From Helicobacteraceae bacterium (GTDB lineage: Bacteria; Campylobacterota; Campylobacteria; Campylobacterales; Sulfurimonadaceae), in NCBI GenBank assembly GCA_947498025.1, contig CANMJR010000020.1, positions 1-52,701 on the forward strand: a stretch of DNA of 52,701 nt, in the 5' to 3' direction. The stretch's first letter is position 1. Every line of letters begins with the position of its first letter. Below the pieces are notes generated by a model. The model was given only the letters and a program-made list of their open reading frames with translations. It did not search any database and was not told the origin of the DNA. This document shows, piece by piece, positions 37,697 to 46,643 of this stretch. The position numbers and the translations under genes are program-made.

Positions 37697-38452
37697 TTAA
37701 TCGATGCTTACTGTAGCGTACATACCAGGGTAAACCGACTTATTTAAACTGCTAAATGAAACTTTTATTTTAAAAGTATGCGTCATCGGATTTGAGCTTG
37801 GTATGATAGCTGCAACGGTTCCAATCTCTTTTATTCCTAAAGACGGGATTTCAACTGTCACTTTTTTACCATGTTGTATAAGGTTTAGGTTGCTCTCTGC
37901 AATTTCGGCAGATATTTTGAGGTTGCTCAAATCTGAAAGCACGATTGCCGGCATACCAGGCATTGCCATTTCGCCGACTTTGATATTTTTAGCAACAACA
38001 ACACCTTCATTCGGGGCAGTTATGTTTAAATAACGGTATTGGTTGTTTACCTCTTGAAGTCTTGCTTTGGCAATCGAAATCATATCCTGAAGATTTTTAG
38101 CAGCGAGTTCGAGATTTTCTACCTCATACTTGGAAACCATATCTTTTTCTAAGAGTCTTCTATGTCTATCAAGATTGATTTTCACATTCGTGAATTGGTT
38201 ATCATACATTTGAAGACTAAGCTCCGCCTGAGCTTTTGCCGAGTCTATTTCCCTTGAATCGATAGAGTAAAGAATTTGGTTTTTACTTACCTTCTCCCCC
38301 TCCGATACATTGACACTTGTTACAAAGCCCATAAAACGGCTCGTTATCATCTTTTGATTATCAGAAATAACACTTCCTGAGAGTGTAAGCGTCTCCGCTA
38401 CAAGTGAAGCACTAAGGGCAGCTATTGTCAGTAAATTTTTAATGATTGTCAT
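37697..38452 (-). CDS. RND efflux periplasmic adaptor (membrane fusion protein)
   Basis: The 251-residue exported protein links the inner-membrane permease to the outer-membrane channel. It has a signal peptide (MTIIKNLLTIAALSASLVAE), lipoyl-like half-motifs at SRFMGFVTSVNVSEGEKVSK and NITAPNEGVVVAKNIKVGE, a central helical hairpin (about 75-125), and a beta-barrel domain ending in VYPGMYATVSID. It is short for the family, lacking the membrane-proximal domain. The ATG at 38452 has GGAG seven bases upstream; an earlier ATG at 38464 would put residues before the signal peptide. It overlaps the TolC gene by 14 bases. Confidence 0.9.
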   Translation of the reverse strand: MTIIKNLLTIAALSASLVAETLTLSGSVISDNQKMITSRFMGFVTSVNVSEGEKVSKNQILYSIDSREIDSAKAQAELSLQMYDNQFTNVKINLDRHRRLLEKDMVSKYEVENLELAAKNLQDMISIAKARLQEVNNQYRYLNITAPNEGVVVAKNIKVGEMAMPGMPAIVLSDLSNLKISAEIAESNLNLIQHGKKVTVEIPSLGIKEIGTVAAIIPSSNPMTHTFKIKVSFSSLNKSVYPGMYATVSID

Positions 38453-39833
38453 GTTTTTCTCCATTTGCTAAATTTTCAAGTGCGAAAATTCTCTCATTTC
38501 GCTTATTGTGTGCTTGTTGCAGTTGTAAAATCTTTTGAATCTGCTCGGATTGTTTGATGATTACATCGCTCATGGAAGAGAGTTTTTCTCTGTATCTTCC
38601 CTCGTAGTTAATGTAAATTTCGTTTGCAAGTTCAAGCTCTTTTTCTAAAGATTTTATCTCAGAGTCGGAAGTTTGTATTTCGGTTCTTATTTTAGCAACT
38701 TGAAGAGCAATTCCCTCTTTTGCAAGTTGAAGCTGTGTCTGAGTTTTGAGATGCTCTATTTTTGATTTTTCAAATTTTGCATGGTCTATGCCGCCGTTAA
38801 AAACATTCCAAGAGAGTCTTGCACCCACAGAATAGGACTTATGGTCATTTGCATCGCCCAAAAATGTATTATCCGAAGTGGAGGTCTCAGCAAATGCTCC
38901 CACCATTGGATAGTAGGATGATTTTGAAACATCCACCATGTTTTTTCTTATTTCTAAACCTGTTGAAGCTCTTTTTATATCAAGATTGCTATGAAGTATG
39001 TCATCGCTTGTCAAAGAGGATTCAGAGACTTCATGTGTGGGTGTTTTAATTTCACTCACTTTTTCATTGAGCAAAAAACTAATATAGTGATAGAGAAGTT
39101 CTTCGTTTGATTTTATTTCGTTTACAAGTCTTTGAACATTCCCTTTTTTAGCCTGAACTTCTAGTAAGTCAACTTTTTTTGCATAACCGACTTCTATCAT
39201 ATTTGTTGTCATGTTCTCGAGCGTATTAATATTTTCTAAAATAGTATTTAGATTTTTCTCGGAGTTTTTAAGAAGAGCCATGTCGTAAAAGCTTTTTCTC
39301 ACTTGATAGATTTTTTCACTTACAACTTGCTCTTTCTCGAGTGTTTTCATTTTTATCATGGATTGCATAATGTCAGAATAACTAGTGAGAGCAAAACCTG
39401 TAAAAAGAGGAACTTCATACTTTAGTTTGCTCTGAAAGAAGTTTCTCGCCTCTGGATAATTCAGATTCTCCGGTGGAGTCGTATAGGCGCTGGCAGGAGG
39501 TACACCCCCGTTCATTCCGGTAGCATTCATAAACTCTGCCGCTCCAAAATCACCGAATGTAGCCTCTCTACCAGAGAGTTTAAACCCAAAGACATTCCCT
39601 GCATCGTTAGAGTTGGCAAAGTCTTGAATAAAATCTAATTTGCCCCAATTGCCGCCCGAAGCAATCTCGACATCACTCTTTGCAGCGTCCACATCAAACG
39701 AGGCTGCTTTAATTTCTAGGTTTTTAGATTTTAAAATATTTATAGCATTATCAAGTGTTAAAGAGCTAGAAGTTATAGGCTCTGAAGCAGTTAATAATAG
39801 AGAAGCACATACCATGCTGACTATTTTTTTCAT
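38439..39833 (-). CDS. TolC-family outer membrane efflux protein
   Basis: The 464-residue protein has a signal peptide (residues 1-17) and two repeats of the long alpha-helical hairpin typical of TolC (about 150-260 and 350-460, as in NTLENMTTNMIEVGYAKKVDLLEVQAKKG). It forms the trimeric outer-membrane channel of the pump. It is the first gene of the minus-strand efflux operon. The intergenic region to pstS (169 bases) holds both divergent promoters. Confidence 0.9.
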   Translation of the reverse strand: MKKIVSMVCASLLLTASEPITSSSLTLDNAINILKSKNLEIKAASFDVDAAKSDVEIASGGNWGKLDFIQDFANSNDAGNVFGFKLSGREATFGDFGAAEFMNATGMNGGVPPASAYTTPPENLNYPEARNFFQSKLKYEVPLFTGFALTSYSDIMQSMIKMKTLEKEQVVSEKIYQVRKSFYDMALLKNSEKNLNTILENINTLENMTTNMIEVGYAKKVDLLEVQAKKGNVQRLVNEIKSNEELLYHYISFLLNEKVSEIKTPTHEVSESSLTSDDILHSNLDIKRASTGLEIRKNMVDVSKSSYYPMVGAFAETSTSDNTFLGDANDHKSYSVGARLSWNVFNGGIDHAKFEKSKIEHLKTQTQLQLAKEGIALQVAKIRTEIQTSDSEIKSLEKELELANEIYINYEGRYREKLSSMSDVIIKQSEQIQKILQLQQAHNKRNERIFALENLANGEKHDNH

Positions 39834-39938
39834 CCGTTTTTCCTCATAAATAGAGTTTTTAATTTAAGTTCAGATTATAACATATATTTTATTTTTGTAT
39901 ATGACATGAAAATAAATAAGTAAAATAATTCAAGTTTA

Positions 39939-39967
39939 TGTAACTAAAGCGTAATTGAGATGTCTTA
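39939..39967 (+). promoter_or_regulatory. Candidate Pho box upstream of pstS
   Basis: Three direct-repeat units, TGTAACT (39939), CGTAATT (39950) and TGTCTTA (39961), are spaced exactly 11 bases apart with four-base spacers. This is the geometry of PhoB/PhoP-type boxes. It ends 35 bases before the pstS ATG. A PhoB-like regulator gene ends the same operon, so autoregulation by phosphate starvation is a natural inference. Unit identity to the enterobacterial consensus is modest. Confidence 0.5.
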
Positions 39968-40002
39968 AACTTCCGCCGTAAAAAAATAAAAGGAAGTCCA
40001 TC

Positions 40003-41061
40003 ATGACATTAAGTAAAATCACAATCGCTCTTTTAGCTGCGTCTGCACTTACAATCTCTTTAAGTGCTAGAGACCAAATTAAAATCGTAGGTTCATCTAC
40101 TGTTTATCCATTTTCATCATCAGTTTCTGAAGAGTTCGGTGCTACTACAAAACACCCGACACCGGTAGTTGAATCAACAGGTACAGGCGGAGGAATGAAA
40201 CTATTTTGTGCTTCCAATGACATGACTTCTCCGGATATTACAAATGCTAGCAGAAGAATGAAAACTGATGAGCTTAAACTTTGTGAGACAAACGGTGTTA
40301 CGGATATTACTGAAGCTGTTATAGGATTTGACGGTATCGCTATTGCTCAGGCAAAAGCAAATGCTCCTTTTAATGTAACAAAAAAACAGTTGCTTTTAGC
40401 AGTTGCTGCTGAGGTTCCTTCGGCTGATGGCAAAACACTTGTTGCAAATCCATACAAAAAATGGTCAGAAATTGATGCTTCTTTACCTGATAGAGAGATT
40501 ACGGTTTACGGTCCTCCAAAATCAAGCGGTACGAGAGATGCGTTTGAGGAGATGGTTTTAAAAGCACTCACAGAGAAGATGGAAGTTTATACCAACCTTT
40601 ATAAAGCGGACAAAGAAAAAAACAAAGCGTATAAAGAGTACAGCACAATCAGAACAGACGGTGTGTATGTTGAAGCCGGTGAGAACGATAACTTAATCGT
40701 TGCAAAACTTGACAAAAACAGAGCAGCCTTCGGTGTTTTCGGATACTCATTTTTAGAAGAAAATGCAGATAAGGTTCAAGGCTCAAATGTTGATGGCGTA
40801 GCTCCAACTCCTGACAATATCTCTAGCGGCAAATACCCTGTTTCAAGAAGTCTATTTTTCTATGTTAAAAATGCACATGCGGCAGAGGTTAAATCATTAA
40901 ATGAGTATGTAACTCTATTTATGAGTGAAAAGATGATTGGCAAAAAAGGAATTTTAGGCGAAATCGGACTTATTCCTCTTCCAGAGGCAGAGAGAACAGC
41001 AATTAGAGAATCAGTAGCTAAAAAAGAGAAAGTAACTCTTGAGAGTTTAGCTAAAAAATAA
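40003..41061 (+). CDS. pstS: Phosphate ABC transporter substrate-binding protein
   Basis: The 352-residue periplasmic phosphate-binding protein starts the operon. The signal peptide spans residues 1-22 (SALTISLSA). Binding loops are visible in KIVGSSTVYPFSSSVSEEF, STGTGGGMKLFC, DITNASRRMK and GPPKSSGTRDAFEEM. GVFGYSFLEENADK and KYPVSRSLFFYVKNAH are further family segments. The C-terminal tail (RESVAKKEKVTLESLAKK) is lysine-rich. GGAAG precedes the ATG. A hairpin follows the stop. Confidence 0.93.
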   Translation: MTLSKITIALLAASALTISLSARDQIKIVGSSTVYPFSSSVSEEFGATTKHPTPVVESTGTGGGMKLFCASNDMTSPDITNASRRMKTDELKLCETNGVTDITEAVIGFDGIAIAQAKANAPFNVTKKQLLLAVAAEVPSADGKTLVANPYKKWSEIDASLPDREITVYGPPKSSGTRDAFEEMVLKALTEKMEVYTNLYKADKEKNKAYKEYSTIRTDGVYVEAGENDNLIVAKLDKNRAAFGVFGYSFLEENADKVQGSNVDGVAPTPDNISSGKYPVSRSLFFYVKNAHAAEVKSLNEYVTLFMSEKMIGKKGILGEIGLIPLPEAERTAIRESVAKKEKVTLESLAKK

Positions 41062-41072
41062 ATCTTCTATCG

Positions 41073-41096
41073 GTTGCAGAGGAGTTTCTCTGCGAC
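41073..41096 (+). terminator. Hairpin after pstS (attenuator or processing site)
   Basis: GTTGCAGAG (41073-41081) pairs with CTCTGCGAC (41088-41096), nine pairs with one G-T, 12 bases after the pstS stop. There is no T-run, so it more likely stabilises or attenuates the pstS message than fully ends it. Excess of the binding protein over the permease is a common need. Confidence 0.45.
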
Positions 41097-41199
41097 TAAA
41101 GCCCTCTTAGAATTCTTTCATAAATTAAGCTTATTTTAATCTACGTACATTTATTGTTGTCGAAATCATTGCAATGATAAAAATAAAATAGGAGACACA

Positions 41200-41403
41200 A
41201 TGACATTTGAGCATAAAGGTCATAATATTCGATATGAAGAACAAGAAGATGGTGCAACATACCGTGTTGAATTAGGAGGTGTAATTCATCATTACAACAC
41301 AAAAGAGGAAGCAATAGAAGCTATAGAATCGTTTATTATTGATGAATATGTAAAAGCAGAAGAAGCAAGAGCAGCAGAAGAACAAAAACTAATAGTAAAT
41401 TAA
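41200..41403 (+). CDS. Small acidic protein inside the pst operon
   Basis: The 67-residue protein sits between pstS and pstC. It has a strong ribosome binding site (AGGAG, seven bases before ATG). The first 45 residues look like a small beta-beta-beta-alpha fold (KGHNIRYEEQEDGATYRVEL, then YNTKEEAIEAIESFI). The tail (KAEEARAAEEQKL) is a charged helix. It has no signal peptide or membrane segment, so it should be cytoplasmic. I do not recognise a named family. Hairpins on both sides suggest its message level is set separately from pstS and pstC. Confidence 0.75.
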   Translation: MTFEHKGHNIRYEEQEDGATYRVELGGVIHHYNTKEEAIEAIESFIIDEYVKAEEARAAEEQKLIVN

Positions 41404-41441
41404 AGTGTTGTTTTTTCCCTCTTAAAAAATCTAAATTTAGA

Positions 41442-41471
41442 AGCAGAAAGCTATTTTTTAGTTTTTCTGCT
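41442..41471 (+). terminator. Hairpin between the small ORF and pstC
   Basis: AGCAGAAA (41442-41449) pairs with TTTCTGCT (41464-41471); the stem extends to CTA/TAG with one mismatch around a T6 loop. It lies 40 bases before the pstC start and could terminate or attenuate transcription into pstC. Confidence 0.4.
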
Positions 41472-41511
41472 AAATAGACATATCCATCATAGGCACTTTC
41501 TCTTTTTGTTA

Positions 41512-42522
41512 ATGGCACTGCCAAAAAAACTTTGCAACCATTTTGTAACCAATCAACTCTACAATTCCAAATCAAATGACACAAGGATTAGTTTGGCAAC
41601 CTTTGAAACAAAAAACAAACATGCGCATCTGCAAGAGGATATAATCAAATATCTTCTTATTCTCGCGGCAGCCATCTCTATACTCACAACCTTCGGAATC
41701 CTCTTTTCTATCCTTTTTGAAGCAATAGAATTTTTTAAATTAAAAAGTTTTGTTTACTTCTTTACCGGAACAGAGTGGACTCCCGGAGTTGAAAATAGTC
41801 AGTTCGGGGCATTGCCTATATTTGCCGGTACATTTATGATTACGGCTATCGCCATGGCGGTGGCACTTCCTATCGGTCTTGGGAGCGCAATTTACATGAG
41901 CGAATATGCTACCCCAAATGCAAGAAATGTACTTAAACCGCTCTTGGAGATATTGGCAGGAATACCAACCGTCGTGTATGGCTTTTTTGCGGCTATTACC
42001 GTTGCCCCATTTATTGTAAAAATATCCGCTGCGGTTGGCATAGAAGCCTCTTTTAACAGTGCTTTGGCTTCGGGTGTCGTTATGGGAATTATGATAATTC
42101 CTTACATCTCTTCACTCAGCGATGATGTCATTACTGCGGTGCCGGATAGTCTAAGAAAAGGGAGTCTGGCTCTTGGCATGACAAAAGCCGAAACCATCAA
42201 AGATATTGTGATACCTTCAGCCATGCCGGGGATTATCTCTGCTACACTTCTCGGCATATCTAAAGCCTTGGGTGAAACTATGATTGTTGTTATGGCGGCA
42301 GGACTTCGCCCTAATTTATCGTGGAATATACTTGAAGACATGACAACGGTAACTGTGAGAATAGTCGATGCGCTCACAGGGGATCAGGCGTTTAATTCAC
42401 CTGCGACACTCTCTGCTTTTGCTTTGGGATTAGCACTGTTTGTGGTAACCTTAATCTTAAATATTGTCTCGGTTCGTTTGATACAAAAATTTAAAGAAAA
42501 ATATAAAATGAGTAGTTTATAA
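41512..42522 (+). CDS. pstC: Phosphate ABC transporter permease PstC
   Basis: The 336-residue inner-membrane subunit has six transmembrane helices: one near residues 48-73, then five from about 100 to the C-terminus. The permease-ATPase contact loop is DVITAVPDSLRKGSLALGMTKAETIKDIVIPSAMPGI (read in pieces, about 205-240). The start is uncertain. The ATG at 41512 lacks a ribosome binding site and yields an odd N-terminus rich in Asn and Lys. A TTG at 41593, with AAGGA before it, would start close to the first helix. It ends one base inside pstA. Confidence 0.88.
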   Translation: MALPKKLCNHFVTNQLYNSKSNDTRISLATFETKNKHAHLQEDIIKYLLILAAAISILTTFGILFSILFEAIEFFKLKSFVYFFTGTEWTPGVENSQFGALPIFAGTFMITAIAMAVALPIGLGSAIYMSEYATPNARNVLKPLLEILAGIPTVVYGFFAAITVAPFIVKISAAVGIEASFNSALASGVVMGIMIIPYISSLSDDVITAVPDSLRKGSLALGMTKAETIKDIVIPSAMPGIISATLLGISKALGETMIVVMAAGLRPNLSWNILEDMTTVTVRIVDALTGDQAFNSPATLSAFALGLALFVVTLILNIVSVRLIQKFKEKYKMSSL

Positions 42523-43688
42523 TGGATAAAAACAGTATATTTTATGACCCGAGTTTAAAGAGAAGACACTTTAAATCAAAACTTTTTAAGTATTTCACTC
42601 TCTCATCTTTGGTGGTTTCTTTGCTCTTTTTAGGAATCTTTTTGCTTGACATGGTACTAAAAGGCAGCTCTGCCGTGCAGCAAACATATATACAAGTTGA
42701 GGTTTCATACAATCAAGAGAGTATTGATAATTACAGAAGTATAGTAGATAAAAAATATCTGAATTTACTCAGTCGTGCAGCCCTAAGAGAAGTTCCTGAA
42801 CAAATGCAAGCAAACCCCTCTTTAATGAATACAAAAGAGGTTGTCTGGATACTGGCGGATGACCAAGTCGATATGTACATGAAAAAGTACTATTACAAAA
42901 TCGGTGAGAAAGATTTAAGTACGCTTGAAGAACTGCAAAAAAACGGTATGGTGGATAAAAAGTTTAATACAATCTTCTTTACACATGGAGATAGTAAAAC
43001 ACCTGAATATTCAGGGATACTCTCGGCATTCATCGGAACTATACTGACTCTTGCGGTGACGATGCTTGTTGCATTTCCAATCGGTGTGGCTACGGCGGTC
43101 TATCTTGAAGAGTTTAGCAAACAAAACTGGTGGTCAGAGTTTTTAGAGATAAATATAAATAATCTAGCAGCAATTCCATCCATCCTTTTTGGACTTTTGG
43201 GACTTGCCATCTATATAAATCTGTTTGGACTTCCAAGAAGCTCGGCACTCGTCGGCGGGCTTACTTTGGCACTTATGACTCTTCCGATTATAGTTGTGAG
43301 TTCAAGAGCGGCACTGAGAAGCGTACCTGCAAGCATAAGACAAGCCGGATACGCTCTGGGGCTTACAAAAGTTCAGGTTGTAAAAGACCATGTCATCCCT
43401 TTAGCATTTCCTGGAATTATGACGGGAAATATTATCGGTTTGGCACATGCTATGGGAGAGACGGCTCCTCTTATTATTGTCGGCATGATAGCTTTTATTC
43501 CGGACAGTCCGAGTAGCGTAATGGAAGCAGCAACCGTTATGCCCGCACAGCTCTTTACATGGGCGGGAATGCCTGAACGCGCCTATATCGAGAGAACGGC
43601 CGCAGGAATCCTTGTGCTTTTAAGTGTACTGATTTCACTTAATTCATTGGCAGTGTATTTAAGAAAAAAATTTGAAGTTAAGTGGTAA
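42522..43688 (+). CDS. pstA: Phosphate ABC transporter permease PstA with DUF3333 insert
   Basis: The 388-residue inner-membrane subunit has a first helix at about residues 20-45. A periplasmic domain of about 115 residues (to about 160) follows, matching the DUF3333-type extension of many proteobacterial PstA proteins. Five further helices carry the coupling motif [39 protein letters not shown] (in pieces, about 260-300). The late [13 protein letters not shown] segment is usual. Its ATG follows the pstC stop within TAATG. Confidence 0.93.
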   Translation: MDKNSIFYDPSLKRRHFKSKLFKYFTLSSLVVSLLFLGIFLLDMVLKGSSAVQQTYIQVEVSYNQESIDNYRSIVDKKYLNLLSRAALREVPEQMQANPSLMNTKEVVWILADDQVDMYMKKYYYKIGEKDLSTLEELQKNGMVDKKFNTIFFTHGDSKTPEYSGILSAFIGTILTLAVTMLVAFPIGVATAVYLEEFSKQNWWSEFLEININNLAAIPSILFGLLGLAIYINLFGLPRSSALVGGLTLALMTLPIIVVSSRAALRSVPASIRQAGYALGLTKVQVVKDHVIPLAFPGIMTGNIIGLAHAMGETAPLIIVGMIAFIPDSPSSVMEAATVMPAQLFTWAGMPERAYIERTAAGILVLLSVLISLNSLAVYLRKKFEVKW

Positions 43689-43702
43689 AAGGAAGATTCA
43701 TA

Positions 43703-44470
43703 ATGGCAAAAAATAAAGTAAAAATAGAAGTAAAAGATTTAAACCTTTGGTATGGAGACAAACATGCTCTGCATGGTCTAAATATAGAGCTGTACAAAAA
43801 TAAGATTACAGCTTTAATCGGACCCTCGGGATGTGGAAAATCTACATTTTTAAGATGTTTGAACCGCATGAATGACTTGATTACTTCGGTCAGAGTTGAG
43901 GGTGAAGTTGTTATTGATGGTAAAAATATCTATGATAAAGATGTGGATGAGGTAAGTGTGAGAAAAAGAATCGGCATGGTGTTTCAGCAGCCAAACCCTT
44001 TTCCAAAATCAATCTATGAAAATGTTGCCTATGCACCACTCAAACATGGTATTGTGAAAAAGGGTAGCAGTTGTGATGAGCTGGTTGAACAATCTCTCAG
44101 AAGTGCAGGTATTTGGAATGAAGTTAAAGATATACTAAAGGAGCCGGGAACAGGTCTTAGCGGTGGACAGCAACAGAGACTTTGTATTGCAAGAACTATC
44201 GCCGTGAAACCCGATGTTATACTTATGGATGAGCCGACGTCGGCACTTGATCCTATAAGTACGGAAAAAATAGAGGCTTTGATGCTGGAGCTTAAAAAAG
44301 AATACACAATTATTACTGTGACGCATAACATGCAACAAGCTGCAAGAATTGCCGACATGACAGCTTTCTTTCATCTTGGTGATTTGATAGAGTATGATGA
44401 AACAGAGAAAATTTTTATTAATCCGGCACAGAAAAAAACAGAAGATTATATTACGGGGAGATTCGGTTAA
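43703..44470 (+). CDS. pstB: Phosphate ABC transporter ATP-binding protein
   Basis: The 255-residue ATPase shows Walker [22 protein letters not shown] (in part, about residue 35), Q-loop [23 protein letters not shown] signature [13 protein letters not shown], Walker [14 protein letters not shown] and switch [13 protein letters not shown]. The frame extends to a GTG at 43682, but the ATG at 43703 has AAGGAAG just upstream and gives the normal start [10 protein letters not shown]. The stop overlaps the phoU ATG (TAATG). Confidence 0.95.
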   Translation: MAKNKVKIEVKDLNLWYGDKHALHGLNIELYKNKITALIGPSGCGKSTFLRCLNRMNDLITSVRVEGEVVIDGKNIYDKDVDEVSVRKRIGMVFQQPNPFPKSIYENVAYAPLKHGIVKKGSSCDELVEQSLRSAGIWNEVKDILKEPGTGLSGGQQQRLCIARTIAVKPDVILMDEPTSALDPISTEKIEALMLELKKEYTIITVTHNMQQAARIADMTAFFHLGDLIEYDETEKIFINPAQKKTEDYITGRFG

Positions 44471-45132
44471 TGCTAGCAAAATATGAGAATAAATTATTAA
44501 AGATAAAAGAGTCTATTTTTGAGATAGGCATGGGGCTTATCAGTGCAAACAAGTTGATTTTAGAGGGTTTTGAGAATTGCGACATTGAGAAGTTTAACGG
44601 TGCAAAATCATATATAAAAAATATAAGTAACAAAACAAGTCATATTGATAGAGATATAATCACAATACTTGCACTTCAGTCACCTGAAGCGAGTGATTTA
44701 CGAGCGATGGTCTCTTATTTGAAAATTACAAATGAACTGCTCAGAGCATGTGCAAACACTCGAAATTTTATTAAGGGTTTTGTGAATGTATGCGGTGAGG
44801 TAGATTTAAAAACAATTAATGATTATGCGATTCCTATGCAAAAATCAACGGTTGAAGCTTTAGAACATGCAATAGCTATGATTAATGTGGATTGTGTGGA
44901 TGAGATTCAAGAGTGTTTTAACAAAGTTTTAATTGCAGAAAATAAAACAGATGAACTCTTTGAGATGATTGAAGCCAATTTAATGGAGCAATCAAAGGCA
45001 ATAGAGGAATTTGGTAAGTATCATAAAATGCTCTCAGCTCTGAGAAAAAGCGAGAAGATAGCAGACCGTGCCATGAGTATTGCTTCTCTTTTACTTTTTG
45101 CAAGAATTGGCGGAGAGATTCATCAACGTTAA
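44470..45132 (+). CDS. phoU: PhoU-like phosphate regulatory protein
   Basis: The 220-residue all-helical protein is made of two PhoU three-helix bundles (about residues 10-100 and 115-205). Metal-binding-type patterns are visible in SPEASDLRAMVSYLKITNELLRACANTRN and SEKIADRAMSIASLL. PhoU restrains the Pst transporter and, in organisms with a PhoR kinase, signals phosphate sufficiency. It is translationally coupled to pstB and followed by the regulator gene 13 bases later. Confidence 0.88.
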   Translation: MLAKYENKLLKIKESIFEIGMGLISANKLILEGFENCDIEKFNGAKSYIKNISNKTSHIDRDIITILALQSPEASDLRAMVSYLKITNELLRACANTRNFIKGFVNVCGEVDLKTINDYAIPMQKSTVEALEHAIAMINVDCVDEIQECFNKVLIAENKTDELFEMIEANLMEQSKAIEEFGKYHKMLSALRKSEKIADRAMSIASLLLFARIGGEIHQR

Positions 45133-45145
45133 AGAGGAGTAGAGT

Positions 45146-45811
45146 ATGAGCACAATTTTAGTTGTAGAAGATGAAGAGGATATTTTAGAGCTTATTGAAT
45201 ATACGCTAAGCAAAGATAACTATGAGATTATCGGCTGTTTAGATACCTCAAATGTTTTAAAATTGCTTGATGAAGAGGCTGTTGACCTGATAATTATGGA
45301 TAGAAACCTTCCCAATACCGAGGGAAGTGTTTTTATTCAAAGTATAAGAGCTATGGGTTATGTTCAGCCTGTAATATATCTTACTGCTAAAGATAGCGAT
45401 AGCGATATACTTGAGGGGTTTGAGCGAGGTGCGGACGACTATATTACCAAACCTTTTAACCTTGATGTACTGAGAGCCAGAGTCAAAGCTATAATGAAAA
45501 GAGCCGGCAATAGCATGGAAGTTGTAAAAATAAGAGACATAGTCTATCAGGCATCCAATAAAAAGTTTTTTATAAATGATGAAGAGATTCTCTTGACCCA
45601 TTTAGAACATGATTTGCTACTGGAATTTTTTAATAATAGAAATATTCTGTTGAGCCGTGATACACTCCTTGAAAATGTTTGGCATGACAGTGTTGACCTG
45701 CAATCAAAAACAGTGAATGTTGCCATCAAAAGATTAAAAGAGAAGATTGACCCAACCGGAGAAAAAGAGTATATAAAACCGGTAAGAGGCGAGGGGTATA
45801 TATTTTCTTGA
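45146..45811 (+). CDS. PhoB-like response regulator (OmpR family)
   Basis: The 221-residue protein has a receiver domain (1-120) with acidic pocket EDEED, phosphoacceptor aspartate in LIIMDRNLPNTEG, conserved lysine in DYITKPFNL, and a C-terminal winged helix (about 125-220, ILLTHLEHDLLLEFFNNRN and SKTVNVAIKRLKEKID). Position after phoU makes it the likely PhoB equivalent; in Campylobacter the analogous regulator is called PhosR. No histidine kinase gene is adjacent, so the partner must lie elsewhere. A long hairpin follows. Confidence 0.88.
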   Translation: MSTILVVEDEEDILELIEYTLSKDNYEIIGCLDTSNVLKLLDEEAVDLIIMDRNLPNTEGSVFIQSIRAMGYVQPVIYLTAKDSDSDILEGFERGADDYITKPFNLDVLRARVKAIMKRAGNSMEVVKIRDIVYQASNKKFFINDEEILLTHLEHDLLLEFFNNRNILLSRDTLLENVWHDSVDLQSKTVNVAIKRLKEKIDPTGEKEYIKPVRGEGYIFS

Positions 45812-45838
45812 TTCTATCTTTTAATAAGTAACCAAGAG

Positions 45839-45888
45839 GCTTTGAGCTTTTATGTGAAATTCACACTCTACTGTAAAAGCTTCAAAGC
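45839..45888. terminator. Nested hairpin after the phoB-like gene
   Basis: GCTTTGAGCTTTTA (45839-45852) pairs with TAAAAGCTTCAAAGC (45874-45888), with one bulge. An inner TGTGAA/TTCACA stem caps it. It lies between convergent genes and has no T-run on either side, so it is a probable bidirectional transcript end or a structured 3' UTR. Confidence 0.5.
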
Positions 45889-45901
45889 TACAGCGGAGTA
45901 A

Positions 45902-46429
45902 CTAGACAGAAAGATTTGTTGTCATTCCGGTTGTCGCTGCTGTGTTGCCATAAGCAGCAATAATTTTGTTGAACAATGTTTTTTGCATCTCATCCGTTTG
46001 AGAAGATGGCTGTTTTATTAATTGGTCGGTTTGCTGGCTTAATAAACTAGAATCCAGTGAATTTTTCTCAGCGTGATGTTTATGCTGCTGTTTTTTTTCA
46101 TTTGCTTCTTTAAGAGCATTTATAAATTCATCCGAACTTATTTGCCCATTACTGTCTGCATCAATCTTGCCAAAAGCATTATCCACATTTTCACTGCTTT
46201 GACTTTTTGCCAAAATTTTAGCAGCTTCACTAAACTCTGTTTTATCAATTGTGCCGGTTTTGTTGGTGTCAAGTGCAGTCATAAGCATCTGAGCAATAGC
46301 ATCAAAAGCTTTACTTCCATCCGTACCCTGTGTTGCACTGCCACTTGCACAGCTTTGTGATTGAACATTTCTATTGTTAGATACCTGAGATGCGTAGCTA
46401 GACATCATAGGGTTATTGCTAACTGTCAT
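45902..46429 (-). CDS. EF-hand protein
   Basis: The 175-residue protein has two canonical calcium-binding loops: DTNKTGTIDKTEF (about residue 54) and DADSNGQISSDEF (about residue 89), each with Asp/Asn/Gly ligands at positions 1, 3, 5, 6 and 12 of the loop. It lacks a signal peptide or membrane segment and has low-complexity Ser/Gln/Asn ends, with a histidine patch (QQHKHHAEK). It should bind Ca2+ or act as a buffer or sensor. Related EF-hand proteins are frequent in Campylobacterota, but the function is unknown. It is transcribed alone, convergent with the phosphate operon. Confidence 0.85.
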   Translation of the reverse strand: MTVSNNPMMSSYASQVSNNRNVQSQSCASGSATQGTDGSKAFDAIAQMLMTALDTNKTGTIDKTEFSEAAKILAKSQSSENVDNAFGKIDADSNGQISSDEFINALKEANEKKQQHKHHAEKNSLDSSLLSQQTDQLIKQPSSQTDEMQKTLFNKIIAAYGNTAATTGMTTNLSV

Positions 46430-46526
46430 TTTAAACTTCCTTAAAACAATTTATGCGTTTTGCATAAGTTATATAAGCAATAATAGTACCAATGATTATA
46501 AAAAAAATAAAAAGTGTCTGCATGTG

Positions 46527-46555
46527 AAAGTTTATTTTTGAACTAAATAAACTTT
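46527..46555. promoter_or_regulatory. Perfect 11-bp inverted repeat upstream of htpG
   Basis: AAAGTTTATTT (46527-46537) and AAATAAACTTT (46545-46555) form a perfect dyad with a seven-base spacer in the 214-base divergent region between the EF-hand gene and htpG. It is 56 bases before the TATACT box, so it could be a regulator site. It does not match CIRCE or the HspR repeat as I know them. Confidence 0.4.
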
Positions 46556-46610
46556 AGTCAATAACACTAAACTAAGTTGATATAACTTTAAGCCATTAAC
46601 CTTTTTTTGC

Positions 46611-46616
46611 TATACT
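46611..46616 (+). promoter_or_regulatory. Candidate -10 box (TATACT) for htpG
   Basis: TATACT lies 27 bases before the htpG ATG, after a T7 tract, with AAGGA as ribosome binding site. Confidence 0.45.
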
Positions 46617-46643
46617 CACATAAATTATTTTAAGGAATTACAA

